This document shows positions 35,645-45,389 of a stretch of DNA of 64,000 bases, piece after piece. Each line of letters starts with the position of its first letter. The first letter of the stretch is position 1. The stretch lies in assembly GCA_038729485.1 (NCBI GenBank), contig JAVYRX010000002.1, positions 124,001-188,000 of the forward strand, given 5' to 3'. The notes under the pieces were generated by a model. That model made no database searches and was not told where the DNA came from. It saw only the letters and a list, made by a program, of their open reading frames with translations. The translations under genes and the position numbers were made by a program. The stretch comes from GCA-001856825 sp038729485 (GTDB lineage: Archaea; Thermoplasmatota; Thermoplasmata; Thermoplasmatales; GCA-001856825).

Positions 35645-37019
35645 CCTTGAACCTCCGAAGATAGTGCCCTCTCTCTGCCAACGCCATTAAAGAAGAAACG
35701 CTTCTCTTGATCGAAGGGTATGTGGGAACTCCGGAAGCGAGGAGCTTTCTTGTCATCTCCCTTGAATATTTACCCCCAATGGTGCCGACTATCATCGGTA
35801 TTTCCCCCTCCTTCACGAACCTGGATAGAAAATCCACTATCCTCTCCGTTACTCCAAATGTTTGGAATAGAACAAATGCAATTATCCCATCATATTCATT
35901 TGACTTTGCGACTTCTGAAATTACAGCTTCGTATTCATCATCCGTTGCTTCCGCAGTCATATCTATAGGATTGAAGGGGGAGCCTATTGGCGAGATGTTC
36001 TTCCTTATAACACTCACTAATGCATCCGTAGGCTTGTTAACTGTGAAGCCGCTCCTTTCAAGAAGATCAGTCGCTATCACGCCAACTCCTCCTGCAGACG
36101 TGACTACCGCTACTCTTCTTCCCTTCATAGGTCTTGAAAAAGCAAATGCTGATGCAAAATCTATGAGCTCCACCTCATTATTTGCCTCAACTATGCCGTA
36201 CTGTCTGAATACCCCTGTCAGAGAAAAGCTCGTTTTCATTATCGAACCTGTGTGTAAAGAGGTTGCCCTATTCCCAGCCTCCGTCCTTCCGCCTTTTATC
36301 GCAACTATACCCTTGTTTTTTGCTACATCTTTGCACTTGTTGAGAAAAGAGCCTGCATTTGTTATATTTTCAAGGTAAACTGCGATCGATTTGGTTTTCT
36401 CGTCAGCCCCTAGGGCCTCTATTACCTCTGTCTCGTTCACGTCAGCTTCATTGCCAATGGAAAAGAATGCAGAAAATCCAATTCCAAGATCTGTGAATTC
36501 GTCCATAGTCAGCAAACCAAGGGCCCCGCTTTGTGACACGAATCCTATTTTTCCATCGAGGGGAAACTCGCTTTTCTCTTCTGATGTTAATGCTGTATTT
36601 AGTCCATTCCTTGGAATTATAATGCCCACAGTATTTGGTCCTATAATTCGCATTCCAGATTTTGAAGCTATGTCTCTCATTTCTTCTTCTGTCTTCTTCC
36701 CCGACACACCCTGTTCTCTAAAGCCGCCCGCCACCGGTATAGAAAATTTGCATCCTTTTATGGAGAGCGCTTTTATTATATCTAAAGTCTTACTTGCAGG
36801 AAGCGCTATAACGGCTACATCAACGCTTCCGGGGAGGGATTCTACACTTTTGTAGCATTTAACCCCTTCAATTTCCTCTGCGTTAGGGTGGACTGCAAGC
36901 AACTCCCCTTTGAAATCCTTCTTTAAATTTCTAAGTATGACGTTCCCGACTTTATCGCGCTCCCTTGAGGCCCCAACAACGCAAACGCTCTTTGCATCAA
37001 ATATTTCTGAGATTTTCAT
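35634..37019 (-). CDS. acdA: ADP-forming acyl-CoA synthetase, alpha subunit
   Basis: A 461-residue CoA-binding and phosphoryl-carrying subunit. The Rossmann start VCVVGASRERDKVG, the GPNTVG segment and the phosphohistidine His256 in LHTGS are all in place. It is an unfused alpha subunit, with the beta subunit encoded separately just downstream. Acyl preference (acetate, branched or aryl acids) cannot be read from the sequence. It overlaps the DUF5611-like gene by 4 bases. Confidence 0.94.
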   Translation of the reverse strand: MKISEIFDAKSVCVVGASRERDKVGNVILRNLKKDFKGELLAVHPNAEEIEGVKCYKSVESLPGSVDVAVIALPASKTLDIIKALSIKGCKFSIPVAGGFREQGVSGKKTEEEMRDIASKSGMRIIGPNTVGIIIPRNGLNTALTSEEKSEFPLDGKIGFVSQSGALGLLTMDEFTDLGIGFSAFFSIGNEADVNETEVIEALGADEKTKSIAVYLENITNAGSFLNKCKDVAKNKGIVAIKGGRTEAGNRATSLHTGSIMKTSFSLTGVFRQYGIVEANNEVELIDFASAFAFSRPMKGRRVAVVTSAGGVGVIATDLLERSGFTVNKPTDALVSVIRKNISPIGSPFNPIDMTAEATDDEYEAVISEVAKSNEYDGIIAFVLFQTFGVTERIVDFLSRFVKEGEIPMIVGTIGGKYSREMTRKLLASGVPTYPSIKRSVSSLMALAERGHYLRRFKDDD

Positions 37020-37297
37020 ATCTTTGACACCATTTTTTTCCTCTCCTTCGCTGAATAGCCAGTTACGTCCTCTATGAATTTATTGTAAAGCTTGATCAAC
37101 ATTTCCTGATCGCTGGATGGAGAAGTTTCCGTTTCTACCGAGAGTTCTTTCTTGCCAGAAACGTAGGCTCTAACGGTCAATGCTGAAATCGAAGAAACAA
37201 AAGCACCATCCTCCTTTTTCACGTTCCGGAAGACATCTCTCATTTTGTTCTCCACAAATGCATCGCTTATCTCCTTTTTGCACGGATATTTTCTCAT
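37016..37297 (-). CDS. DUF5611-like small protein
   Basis: A 93-residue charged protein that resembles DUF5611 of Thermoplasmata in its start (MRKYPCK), middle (LSVETETSPS) and end (GYSAKERKKMV). Function is unknown. It is translated with a 4-base overlap into acdA, which suggests a linked role or mere operon sharing. Confidence 0.65.
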   Translation of the reverse strand: MRKYPCKKEISDAFVENKMRDVFRNVKKEDGAFVSSISALTVRAYVSGKKELSVETETSPSSDQEMLIKLYNKFIEDVTGYSAKERKKMVSKI

Positions 37298-37380
37298 TTT
37301 GGCGTTAGTCCTTTAGGATATTAAATACTAATGGAATTAACATAGCAGATGCGGAACTTGAAATTCTACAATGTTTAATA

Positions 37381-37388
37381 TTTATATA
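37381..37388 (+). promoter_or_regulatory. TATA box of thermosome gene
   Basis: TTTATATA is centred about 27 bases before GGTGA (37411-37415), giving a short leader that starts at the ribosome site six bases before the ATG at 37422. Confidence 0.6.
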
Positions 37389-37421
37389 GAAGAACGAATT
37401 ACCGTTTTAGGGTGAATTCAA

Positions 37422-39083
37422 ATGCTTTCAGGACAGATCCCTATCCTAGTTTTGAAGGAAGGTTCGACAAGAGAATCTGGAAAGGATGCACAAAGAAATA
37501 ATATTGAAGCCGCTAAGGCCATTGCAGATACAGTTAAATCGGCACTCGGACCCAAAGGGATGGACAAGATGCTTGTCGATTCCCTCGGCGACATAACGAT
37601 TTCTAATGATGGAGCGACAATAATGAAGCAGATGGATGTTGACCATCCAACTGCGAAAATGATTGTGGAAATTGCAAAGGGCCAGGACCAAGAGGTCGGA
37701 GATGGGACAACCACAGCTGTAGTTCTTGCGGGTGAATTACTAAAGCAGGCAGAAACGCTCCTTGATCAAAACGTCCATCCGACTGTCATAGCAAATGGTT
37801 ATAAAATGGCATCAACCAAGAGTCTCGAAATACTTTCCAGCATTTCCGAGAAGAAGATTGATGATGACATGCTCAAGAACATTGCGAAGACCGCAATGAC
37901 GGGAAAAAACGTTGGGGGTGTTACGGATTTCCTGGCCGAAATTGCCGTTAAGGGTGTTAAAAGTATAGTGGAAGAAAGGGACGGAAAGAAAGTAGTTGAC
38001 GTAGACAACATCTTGGTTCAGAAGAAAATCGGAGGGGGGATAACTGATACCGAATTGATAGACGGTGTAGTTATAGATAAGGAAAAGGTTCATCCCAGGA
38101 TGCCAACTGAAATTAAGGGATGCAAGATAGCACTTATGGACTCAGGCCTTGAAATTAAGAAAACCGAGATAGACGCGAAGGTACAAATAACAGATCCCAG
38201 TAAGATACAGGCCTTCTTGGATCAAGAGGAGGATACACTGAGATCAATGGTTGAGAGGGTTAAAAAGACAGGAGCCAACGTTTTGATTAGCCAGAAAGGA
38301 ATAGATGATCTCGCCCAGCATTTCCTAGCAAAGGAAGGAATATACGCAGTTAGGAGAGTAAAGAAAAGCGACATGGAAAAGCTGGCTAGGGCCACGGGGG
38401 CCAGGATCGTAACAAGTCTGGACGACCTCTCATCTAAAGACCTGGGGTCAGCTGAAAAGACAGAAGAGAGGAAGATAGGGGACGACAGATTGACATTCAT
38501 AACTGGTTGCAAGTATCCAAAGTCCGTTTCGATCCTTATTAGGGGCGGGACACAGCACACAGTTGACGAGGTCGAGAGGGCGCTTCATGATGCACTTAAG
38601 GTAGTGGGCGTAGCTATAGAAGACCAGTCATTCGTCATTGGAGGTGGCGCTGTCGAAGCCGAGCTGGCATATCAGCTTAGGAAATACGCACCCAGCGTCG
38701 GCGGAAGGGAGCAACTGGCAATAGAGATGTTTTCGAACGCACTCGAAGTTGTTCCACGGACTCTTGCGGAAAACGCCGGTATGGATCCGATTGATTCCCT
38801 TCTCAAGCTTCGGTCAGAGCATCAGAAAGGAAACAGGGCGATCGGAGTAGATGCTCTGTCTGGTACTGTTGCAGATCTCCTCAAGAAGAACGTGATAGAA
38901 CCTACAAGGGTAAAGTCCCACGCTATTGAAAGCGCAACAGAAGTGGCAACCATGATACTAAGGATAGACGACGTGATTTCATCTAAGAAGTCCAAGGGAG
39001 AAGCCCCGTCAGGGGGAATGGGCGGTGGAGCCCCAGGAATGGGCGGCGGTCCCGAGGGTATGGGCGGAATGCCGCCGATGTAA
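37422..39083 (+). CDS. Thermosome subunit (group II chaperonin)
   Basis: A 553-residue ATP-driven protein-folding chaperonin subunit. It has LGPKGMDKM (42-50), NDGATI, the catalytic GDGTTT (93-98), the later GGGAVEAELA and the C-terminal Gly-Gly-Met tail projecting into the cavity. Whether it is the alpha or beta paralogue is not decided; a second subunit is expected elsewhere. Prefoldin alpha, which delivers substrates to it, is encoded at 42.5 kb. Confidence 0.97.
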   Translation: MLSGQIPILVLKEGSTRESGKDAQRNNIEAAKAIADTVKSALGPKGMDKMLVDSLGDITISNDGATIMKQMDVDHPTAKMIVEIAKGQDQEVGDGTTTAVVLAGELLKQAETLLDQNVHPTVIANGYKMASTKSLEILSSISEKKIDDDMLKNIAKTAMTGKNVGGVTDFLAEIAVKGVKSIVEERDGKKVVDVDNILVQKKIGGGITDTELIDGVVIDKEKVHPRMPTEIKGCKIALMDSGLEIKKTEIDAKVQITDPSKIQAFLDQEEDTLRSMVERVKKTGANVLISQKGIDDLAQHFLAKEGIYAVRRVKKSDMEKLARATGARIVTSLDDLSSKDLGSAEKTEERKIGDDRLTFITGCKYPKSVSILIRGGTQHTVDEVERALHDALKVVGVAIEDQSFVIGGGAVEAELAYQLRKYAPSVGGREQLAIEMFSNALEVVPRTLAENAGMDPIDSLLKLRSEHQKGNRAIGVDALSGTVADLLKKNVIEPTRVKSHAIESATEVATMILRIDDVISSKKSKGEAPSGGMGGGAPGMGGGPEGMGGMPPM

Positions 39084-39095
39084 CGGGGCGATCCA

Positions 39096-40046
39096 GTGCA
39101 GCTCTTGATGGGGGAGGAGAAGCAAGAGATAGAGAAACGCGACTTTGATCTCATAATAATAGGCGCTGGTGCCGCAGGGCTCTCAGCCGCCGTATATGCC
39201 TCTAGGTCTGGCGTTTCCAATATCGTCTTTGACGGCTCTGTTGCAGGGGGGCTTACGTTAGAGGCCCCTCTTGTTGAAAATTATCTTGGCTTTAGTGCCA
39301 TACAAGGGACGGATCTTGCAAAGTCATTCGTCGATCATGCGAGAAATTATACGAAGATACTTGACAATACGAAAGTGAATTCCATAAAGAAAGGGGAAAA
39401 ATTTTACGTGGATACGGAAAAAGGACAATTCACCTCAAAAGCCGTCCTTTTTGCCACCGGAACTAAACACAAGCACCTTGGAATCCCCGGCGAAGAGAAA
39501 TATTTCGGCAAGGGCGTCTCATACTGTAGTACGTGCGATGGATGGCTTTACAAAAACAGGAAAGTTCTTGTGATCGGGGGAGGCAATTCTGGTGCCATTG
39601 CAGCTATTTCTTTGAAAAACATTGTATCAGAGGTAAAAATATTCGAATTTATGCCCAGATACATGTGTGAAGATGCGTACGTGAAGCAGATAGAATCAAT
39701 GGGTATAGAATACAAGAAGAACGTGCAGGTGACGGAAATCTCTGGGGATGAAAAATCTTCCAAAACAGTAAAATTCAAGGACAGAAGCACGGGCAGGGAA
39801 TATCAGGAAGAGTTCGATGGGATATTCATATACGTTGGCTTATCTCCACAGTCAGAACTCGCAAAATCGATAGGCGTTGAACTAAACGAGCGCGGATTCA
39901 TAAAGGTAGACAGGAACATGAGAACGAACGTAGAAAGAGTGTACGCTGCTGGAGACGTTGCAGGTTCATTTGCACAGATAATCGTAGCTGCATCAGATGG
40001 CGCCATAGCTGCAGACTCCTGCTACAAGGATCTTTACATGAAATAA
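39096..40046 (+). CDS. trxB: Thioredoxin reductase-like flavoprotein
   Basis: A 316-residue FAD enzyme with the N-terminal GAGAAGLSAA motif, the redox pair Cys144-Cys147 in YCSTCDGW, the second Rossmann loop GGGNSG (161-166) and the C-terminal YAAGDVAG. The HRRxxxR set that grips the NADPH phosphate is missing; the equivalent reads EFMPRYMCEDAY (184-195), as in the Thermoplasma enzyme that does not use NADPH. GTG at 39096 follows GGGGCGAT; an ATG at 39108 is an alternative start. It follows the thermosome gene by 12 bases. Confidence 0.92.
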   Translation: MQLLMGEEKQEIEKRDFDLIIIGAGAAGLSAAVYASRSGVSNIVFDGSVAGGLTLEAPLVENYLGFSAIQGTDLAKSFVDHARNYTKILDNTKVNSIKKGEKFYVDTEKGQFTSKAVLFATGTKHKHLGIPGEEKYFGKGVSYCSTCDGWLYKNRKVLVIGGGNSGAIAAISLKNIVSEVKIFEFMPRYMCEDAYVKQIESMGIEYKKNVQVTEISGDEKSSKTVKFKDRSTGREYQEEFDGIFIYVGLSPQSELAKSIGVELNERGFIKVDRNMRTNVERVYAAGDVAGSFAQIIVAASDGAIAADSCYKDLYMK

Positions 40047-41227
40047 TGCTAATAAGAAATGTAAACGTAGCAACTCCACCAAACAGAGAGTACGTTGCAG
40101 GCAAAGCTTTAGACACCTTGGAAATACTTAAGAATCAAGACATAGAAATTGAGAATGGAAAGATAAAAAGCATAGAGGAAAGCTCGGAGAGTTCGGAACC
40201 CGACAACTGGGCCATACCTGCTTTTACAGACCCACACACTCACCTTGTCTTTTGTGGCCTGAGAGAAAACGAAGTTGACCTGAGAAAAAGGTTGGGCTAC
40301 GATGGGGTTTTGAAAGCAGGAGGTGGGATATACAGCACAATTTCCGCAACAAGGGAATGCGATTTTGACGATCTTTACCTCGCTACGAGAAAAAGATTTA
40401 CTGGCATGATGATGAACGGCACCTCGACCTTTGAATGCAAAACGGGGTATGGCCTTGATCTCGAATCTGAAGAGAAAAGCCTTCGCGTTATGGAAAAACT
40501 TGAACGTGAGCTTAACGTGACTATTAAGAAGACTCTTCTCGCCCATGTTCCCCCTCTCGGAGTTAGCGAAAATTCCTTCCTAAGAGATTTCACTAACATG
40601 ATAGAAGAATTCAGCAAGAGGATAAACTACGTTGACGTCTTTGTAGATGATGGCGCATTCACCCCTGATTTTGCGTCTAAAGCCATAAGCTTTGCAAATT
40701 CCTTGGGGGTATCGGGGCGCGTACACCTTAACGAGATGAAGAACGTCGGTGGCATTTCAAGATTGCGGGGTCTTAATATTTCGTCAATGGATCACATGGT
40801 GGAAACCAAAGAAAGAGAAATAAACGATATAGAAGTTCCCGTAATACTGCTTCCCTATACTGCGTTAACGCTCGGGAAAAACGTCGGCATATTCAATGCG
40901 CTGAAGGACAGGGGGGTTATAACTTCCATCGGCTCTGACTCTTCTCCCAACACGTATTTGACTTCTTTTCTGTTCGTGATATCTGTCGCAAGGCAATTAA
41001 CACCTATGACGCTTGAAAACCTAATAAACATGGCAACGATAAACTCAAGCTATACGCTCTCCCTTTCTAGAAGCACCGGCGGCATTCATGTAGGCAAGGA
41101 AGCAAACATAGTTTTGACAAAGGGAAGCTTCAGGAATATTGGCTACAAGTTTGGGGAAGATCTCATAAAAGCTGTTTTTATCAAAGGTAAGAAATACCGA
41201 GGCTTAGAAACTGATTTAAGCAACTAG
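40046..41227 (+). CDS. hutI: Imidazolonepropionase
   Basis: A 393-residue amidohydrolase of histidine breakdown, opening the imidazolone ring. DPHTHLVFCG holds metal residues His64 and His66, and AGGGIYSTISATRE, CKTGYGLD, VHLNEMKNVGG, MDHMVE and GSDSSPNT match HutI. hutH, hutU and hutG are not in the window. It shares one base with the trxB stop codon, so it is translated from the same message. Confidence 0.9.
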   Translation: MLIRNVNVATPPNREYVAGKALDTLEILKNQDIEIENGKIKSIEESSESSEPDNWAIPAFTDPHTHLVFCGLRENEVDLRKRLGYDGVLKAGGGIYSTISATRECDFDDLYLATRKRFTGMMMNGTSTFECKTGYGLDLESEEKSLRVMEKLERELNVTIKKTLLAHVPPLGVSENSFLRDFTNMIEEFSKRINYVDVFVDDGAFTPDFASKAISFANSLGVSGRVHLNEMKNVGGISRLRGLNISSMDHMVETKEREINDIEVPVILLPYTALTLGKNVGIFNALKDRGVITSIGSDSSPNTYLTSFLFVISVARQLTPMTLENLINMATINSSYTLSLSRSTGGIHVGKEANIVLTKGSFRNIGYKFGEDLIKAVFIKGKKYRGLETDLSN

Positions 41228-41240
41228 AAAATCAGGTACT

Positions 41241-42488
41241 ATGAGTCTTCTCCCATTCTTCACTCTTAACGATTTTGACACAAACGGCAAGACCGTTCTA
41301 CTCAGACTCGACATCAATTCTCCTATAGACCCCAGAACAGGTAGTATACTTGACGATACAAGATTCAGGGCACATTTATCTACTATTGATTCCCTTTCAA
41401 GGTCAAAGGTCGTAATTCTGGCACACCAGAGCAGACCAGGGAAGGATGACTTCATTGGTCTCAAGACTCATGCCTCCCATCTTTCTAACATGATTGGGAG
41501 GAAAGTCAAATTTGTTCCCGGTCTTTTTGAGGAAAACGTTCTTGACGAGATAGACTCGGCTAGGATAGGGGACATACTTATGCTTGAGAATACTAGATTC
41601 TATTCTGAAGAAATCGTACTCGCAGATGAAAGCATTGACGTCATAGAAAAAACACATATAGTTAGAAACCTGGTATCTCATGCTGATTATTTTGTAAATG
41701 ACGCATTCGCTGCCGCACATAGAAGTAATGTAACTCTTGTTGGCTTTAGCAGACTGATGCCTAACATTGCAGGGAAATTAATGGAGGCGGAGGTTTCTGG
41801 AATTGAACGATTTTACTCCGTAAAAGAGGGAGCCAGGATCGGAATATTTGGCGGATCTAAAGCAGACGATTCCATTAAAATAATAGAAAGAATGTTGAAC
41901 GAGGGAAAGGTAGACAGAGTTGCTACTGGAGGATTGGTGGGCCACATATTCCTCATTGCTAGCGGCGTCGACATGGGAAGAAAAAACGAGGAGATTCTTT
42001 CTAAAGAAGTCGGTGACTATGGGCCATCCGTAGAGAAGGCACAGAAGATACTTGAGAAACATGGAGACAAGATAATGATGCCAGTAGACTTTGTTGGTAA
42101 CGATAACGGAAAACCGAAACATTATACAATTGCCAACTTCAGGAAGGATATACCGGCAATGGATATCGGAGTTAATACAATTGCCAATTATGTTACTGCC
42201 ATAAAAGACTCTAGTGCAATAATGCTCAACGGTCCAATGGGCGTTTTCGAACTGGAAGATTTTGCATCAGGGACAGAAGAAGTTTTTGTTGCTGTTGCAA
42301 GATCCAGAGGTTACAAAGTTGCCGGTGGTGGACATACCCTTGCAGCCCTTGAGCGTTTGGGAATAACGGAGAAGAACGTTCAGCATATATCCACTGGTGG
42401 GGGGGCGTTAATAAGCTTTCTCGCGGGTGAAAAAATGCCTGGAATAGAGTCTTTGACCTTATCTAAGAAAAAGTTTGGAGGTAATTGA
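41241..42488 (+). CDS. pgk: Phosphoglycerate kinase
   Basis: A 415-residue glycolytic/gluconeogenic kinase of archaeal type. The N-domain has LRLDINSPID, AHQSRPG and ENTRFYSEE; the C-domain has FGGSKADDSI, LNGPMGVFE and the phosphate loop STGGGAL. It works next to FBP aldolase/phosphatase in central carbon metabolism. The gene is followed by prefoldin alpha, whose ribosome site lies inside the last codons. Confidence 0.95.
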   Translation: MSLLPFFTLNDFDTNGKTVLLRLDINSPIDPRTGSILDDTRFRAHLSTIDSLSRSKVVILAHQSRPGKDDFIGLKTHASHLSNMIGRKVKFVPGLFEENVLDEIDSARIGDILMLENTRFYSEEIVLADESIDVIEKTHIVRNLVSHADYFVNDAFAAAHRSNVTLVGFSRLMPNIAGKLMEAEVSGIERFYSVKEGARIGIFGGSKADDSIKIIERMLNEGKVDRVATGGLVGHIFLIASGVDMGRKNEEILSKEVGDYGPSVEKAQKILEKHGDKIMMPVDFVGNDNGKPKHYTIANFRKDIPAMDIGVNTIANYVTAIKDSSAIMLNGPMGVFELEDFASGTEEVFVAVARSRGYKVAGGGHTLAALERLGITEKNVQHISTGGGALISFLAGEKMPGIESLTLSKKKFGGN

Positions 42489-42489
42489 A

Positions 42490-42894
42490 TTGTCACAAGA
42501 TTCAAGAATTAACGAGATAGCGTATGGAATGGAAGTAATAAGAGAACAGATGGAAGAGATCGAGGAGCGGAATAAATCTCTAACTCAGTTGCTTCAAGAT
42601 CTACTTGTCACGTCTGAGTTCCTTAAGAACATACAGATGGTAGAGGGCAATTCCATGATACCTATAGGAAGAGGCCTTTATGTTGAAGCGGAAATCAAGG
42701 ACAAAGAAAGGGTGCTTGTAAGCCTCGGGTCAAACGCTTACAAAAAGGCAAAGATAGATGACGCCCTAAAAATAATAGAGGAGAGGAGGAAAGACGTCAC
42801 AAACGCAATAGAGAAGAACAACAACCTTCAGGATGACCTGCAGACGAGGTACGCACAGTTAGAGCAATACCTGAACAATTTATACAAGAAGTGA
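42490..42894 (+). CDS. pfdA: Prefoldin alpha subunit
   Basis: A 134-residue coiled-coil chaperone subunit. Two long heptad regions flank a beta-hairpin (MIPIGRGLYVEAEI), the alpha-class pattern, ending in LEQYLNNLYKK. TTG at 42490 is chosen because GGAGGT (42477-42482) lies seven bases upstream; a TTG at 42475 is in frame but would lie before that site. It delivers unfolded chains to the thermosome. Confidence 0.92.
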   Translation: MSQDSRINEIAYGMEVIREQMEEIEERNKSLTQLLQDLLVTSEFLKNIQMVEGNSMIPIGRGLYVEAEIKDKERVLVSLGSNAYKKAKIDDALKIIEERRKDVTNAIEKNNNLQDDLQTRYAQLEQYLNNLYKK

Positions 42895-42898
42895 GGAA

Positions 42899-43813
42899 AT
42901 GTTTGAGAAACTTAAAGAGCTCTTCGGCATAAGACAAAAGAGTGAGGAGCATAGTGATTCTGGGGATATCGTTTCCAGTGCAGCCGCCCTGAAGGACCCA
43001 GACGACATTTCATCCAATCTGAAAATCTCCCTCATACAGGCAGACGTCGTATTACCGGTAGCAGACGAGATTTCCGATACTCTCTACAAAAAGATTAAGG
43101 AGGGGAGAATAAAACTTCGCGGAAACAGGGATGCAGTGCTTAGGGAAGCCATTCGGGACACGATAACGGAAGTGGCGAGCGTTCCTTCCGTGAATCTCAT
43201 TGATCTCTCAGAAAAGAAATCTCCATTCGTGATACTTTTCGTAGGAATGAACGGCACAGGAAAGACGACTACAATAGCAAAGCTGGGAGACATGTTCAAG
43301 TCAATGGGGAAATACGTTGTGATTGCAGCGTCTGATACTTTCAGGGCAGGTGCGATAGAACAAATAGCAATACATGGAGATAAGATTGGGGTCAAGGTAA
43401 TAAAGCATCAAGCCAAGGGAGATCCTGCAGCTGTCGCATTCGATGCCGTAAAACACGCCTCTAAATTCCAGAATTCGGTAGTTTTGATAGATACTGCCGG
43501 AAGAATGCAGACAAACAAAAATCTTCTCGAGGAAATGAAAAAAATAAAGAGGACGTCCTTGCCAGACTTTACAATTCTGACTATAGATGCCCTCGCTGGC
43601 GCCGACGTACTCAACCAGGCCAGACTTTTTGACGAGGCAGTAGGGATTGATGGTTACATAGTTACAAAAATAGATTCCGATGCAAAAGGGGGGAGCATCA
43701 TATCTCTCCTTGCAGAAACAAAGAAACCCATACTGTTCATAGGTACTGGTCAGGCATACACAGATCTGGTTCCTTTTACAATAGACTGGTATTTGAACAA
43801 GTTACTTACCTAA
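42899..43813 (+). CDS. ftsY: Signal recognition particle receptor FtsY
   Basis: A 304-residue SRP GTPase that docks ribosomes at the membrane. A short charged N-terminus and helical N-domain precede the G domain with GMNGTGKTT (116-124), DTFRAGA, DTAGR and TKIDSDAKGG. The acidic A-domain is short, as in many archaea. It follows prefoldin alpha by four bases and converges on the XRE-type regulator with 4 bases of overlap. Confidence 0.96.
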   Translation: MFEKLKELFGIRQKSEEHSDSGDIVSSAAALKDPDDISSNLKISLIQADVVLPVADEISDTLYKKIKEGRIKLRGNRDAVLREAIRDTITEVASVPSVNLIDLSEKKSPFVILFVGMNGTGKTTTIAKLGDMFKSMGKYVVIAASDTFRAGAIEQIAIHGDKIGVKVIKHQAKGDPAAVAFDAVKHASKFQNSVVLIDTAGRMQTNKNLLEEMKKIKRTSLPDFTILTIDALAGADVLNQARLFDEAVGIDGYIVTKIDSDAKGGSIISLLAETKKPILFIGTGQAYTDLVPFTIDWYLNKLLT

Positions 43814-44529
43814 ACTTCCTTGAGCTTCTCCTTTATTTCTGAAGGAGACAAATCGGTGGTTATGAGTGGTATTTTTTCGACCTCTGCAAGCTTCACCGCC
43901 AGCGGATCTACCCTTTTTGGCTGTATATAAACAACAACTGCAGGCTTAATGGGGTGAACTCTCACTGCAATCATCGGAGATCTTCCAAACTCAACGTTGG
44001 TAAAGAAAAGCGCGCGCTCAGTGGTCCACCCATAAACCTTGAAATAGTCAAAGGATGTCAGTTTTAAAATAGCGTTGAGAGAATCTAAGATTGTGTATCC
44101 TCTAATGCTCCTCCTCTTTACATCAATTTTACTGACAAGAGTTCCGTGAATCAATCGTATGAACTTTTCAATTTCAACGTCGTAGAAGAATTCTTTAATA
44201 TCTATTATAACGTCTTTGTCTGTGCCAAGGGAATACTTTAGCCTAATGGGGCTCCCCCTTTCTTCATCTATTTCAAGCATTGCATGTACTAAACTTTTTA
44301 AGAATTGAGATCCTGGGGATTTCCTCCTGCCCGTTTCATAATCGCTAATTACAGAAGTATTAACGTGCATCTTGTTGGAAAGCTCCTTCTGCGTTACGTT
44401 GAACTCCTCTCTCCATTTCCTAATGGTCTTACCTGGATCGTTGGACATTACAATTTCTCCGGAAATGTTAAACATGATCGTTTCTGAAACATCCTCTATC
44501 TCTTCGTTCACGCTAAAGTAATTAAGCAA
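43810..44529 (-). CDS. XRE-type transcriptional regulator (archaeal COG1709-like)
   Basis: A 239-residue protein. An XRE helix-turn-helix (about 35-70: REEFNVTQKELSNKMHVN... SDYETGRR) is followed by an archaeal-specific ligand-like domain ending in PLITTDLSPSEIKEKL. The target is unknown. Its promoter region, about 44530, faces the tRNA-Pro TATA box. Confidence 0.85.
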   Translation of the reverse strand: MLNYFSVNEEIEDVSETIMFNISGEIVMSNDPGKTIRKWREEFNVTQKELSNKMHVNTSVISDYETGRRKSPGSQFLKSLVHAMLEIDEERGSPIRLKYSLGTDKDVIIDIKEFFYDVEIEKFIRLIHGTLVSKIDVKRRSIRGYTILDSLNAILKLTSFDYFKVYGWTTERALFFTNVEFGRSPMIAVRVHPIKPAVVVYIQPKRVDPLAVKLAEVEKIPLITTDLSPSEIKEKLKEV

Positions 44530-44562
44530 ATGTTTTTAAATCCTTTGAAATAGAGAGTCCTT

Positions 44563-44637
44563 GGGCTTGTGGGGTAGACTGGTCCATCCTTTCGGCTTCG
44601 GGAGTCGAAGACTCCGGTTCAAATCCGGACAAGCCCA
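44563..44637 (+). tRNA. tRNA-Pro (anticodon CGG)
   Basis: Acceptor GGGCTTG pairs with CAAGCCC, the anticodon stem TCGGC/GTCGA holds TTCGGGA with anticodon CGG, and the T arm is TCCGG-TTCAAAT-CCGGA. The discriminator is A. A TATA element (GTTTTTAAAT) is centred about 27 bases upstream. The 3-prime side opens into a decayed island. Confidence 0.95.
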
Positions 44638-44763
44638 TCTAAAAATACAGGCAAATCTTATCAGTAAAGTGTCAAGAGCCAATTTCCAGCTGATGCAGAT
44701 ATTTACAGGGGATAATTAAACGGTATTATATTTTCAGCCAAGTAGGAAAAGGTCATTTTCTCC

Positions 44764-45389
44764 TTATCCTCCTTCTTTAGCATTTGCAATAATATTTACT
44801 CTCCCTTCAATTTCTGTCTTAAATTCTTGTAGAGAATAAATAGGTATATTATTCATTTGAATACCTAACTCCCCATAAGCATCCGAAACAACTGCAAGGA
44901 CAACACGTCTGTAATGAATTTTCCCAGATTTACGGTTTCTTTCTTTAGGCTGAACTTGGCATCACTTCTACGGCAATAATTGGATAACAGAATTCCTTAG
45001 CGTAATCAAATCTTTCGATAGAACGACCAACCCAACCTGCAACATCAACTTTAGTTTGTCTTCCATATTCCTCTTTTTAATATCCATAACCACTGCTTGC
45101 GTAGGGATTTTTTCTCTTTTCCTCCTTTCCGGCTGTAATAATCGCATTTAGCATTTTCAAAAAACATCCGCATAAGCCTCTAACCCAATAGAATTTAGGT
45201 ACTACACTATCCTACTCTTGACATAGATGTGCCCTTTAGATTGTGCCAATTTTATTTGTTTCCCTTTATTCGATTTAATTCCACAGTTTATCGATCTGCC
45301 CACACTTTTTTCTGGTAACGCGTGAATCGTTTCTCTCCATAATAATTTTTATCGTTTATTTTTACGTCAAGAGGCCATCCAGATTCTGA
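44764..45389 (-). pseudogene. Heavily decayed gene next to tRNA-Pro
   Basis: The minus strand holds a chain of protein-like pieces in changing frames: GWPLDVKINDKNYYGEKRF, GIKSNKGKQIKLAQSKGHIY, a stop, YLNSIGLEAYADVF, then a frameshift to LNAIITAGKEEKRKNPY, a stop, VDVAGWVGRSIERFDYAKE, and a shift to HYRRVVLAVVSDAYGELG and EFKTEIEGRVNIIANAKEGG. At least two internal stops and three frameshifts are needed. I cannot identify the ancestor. Confidence 0.55.
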
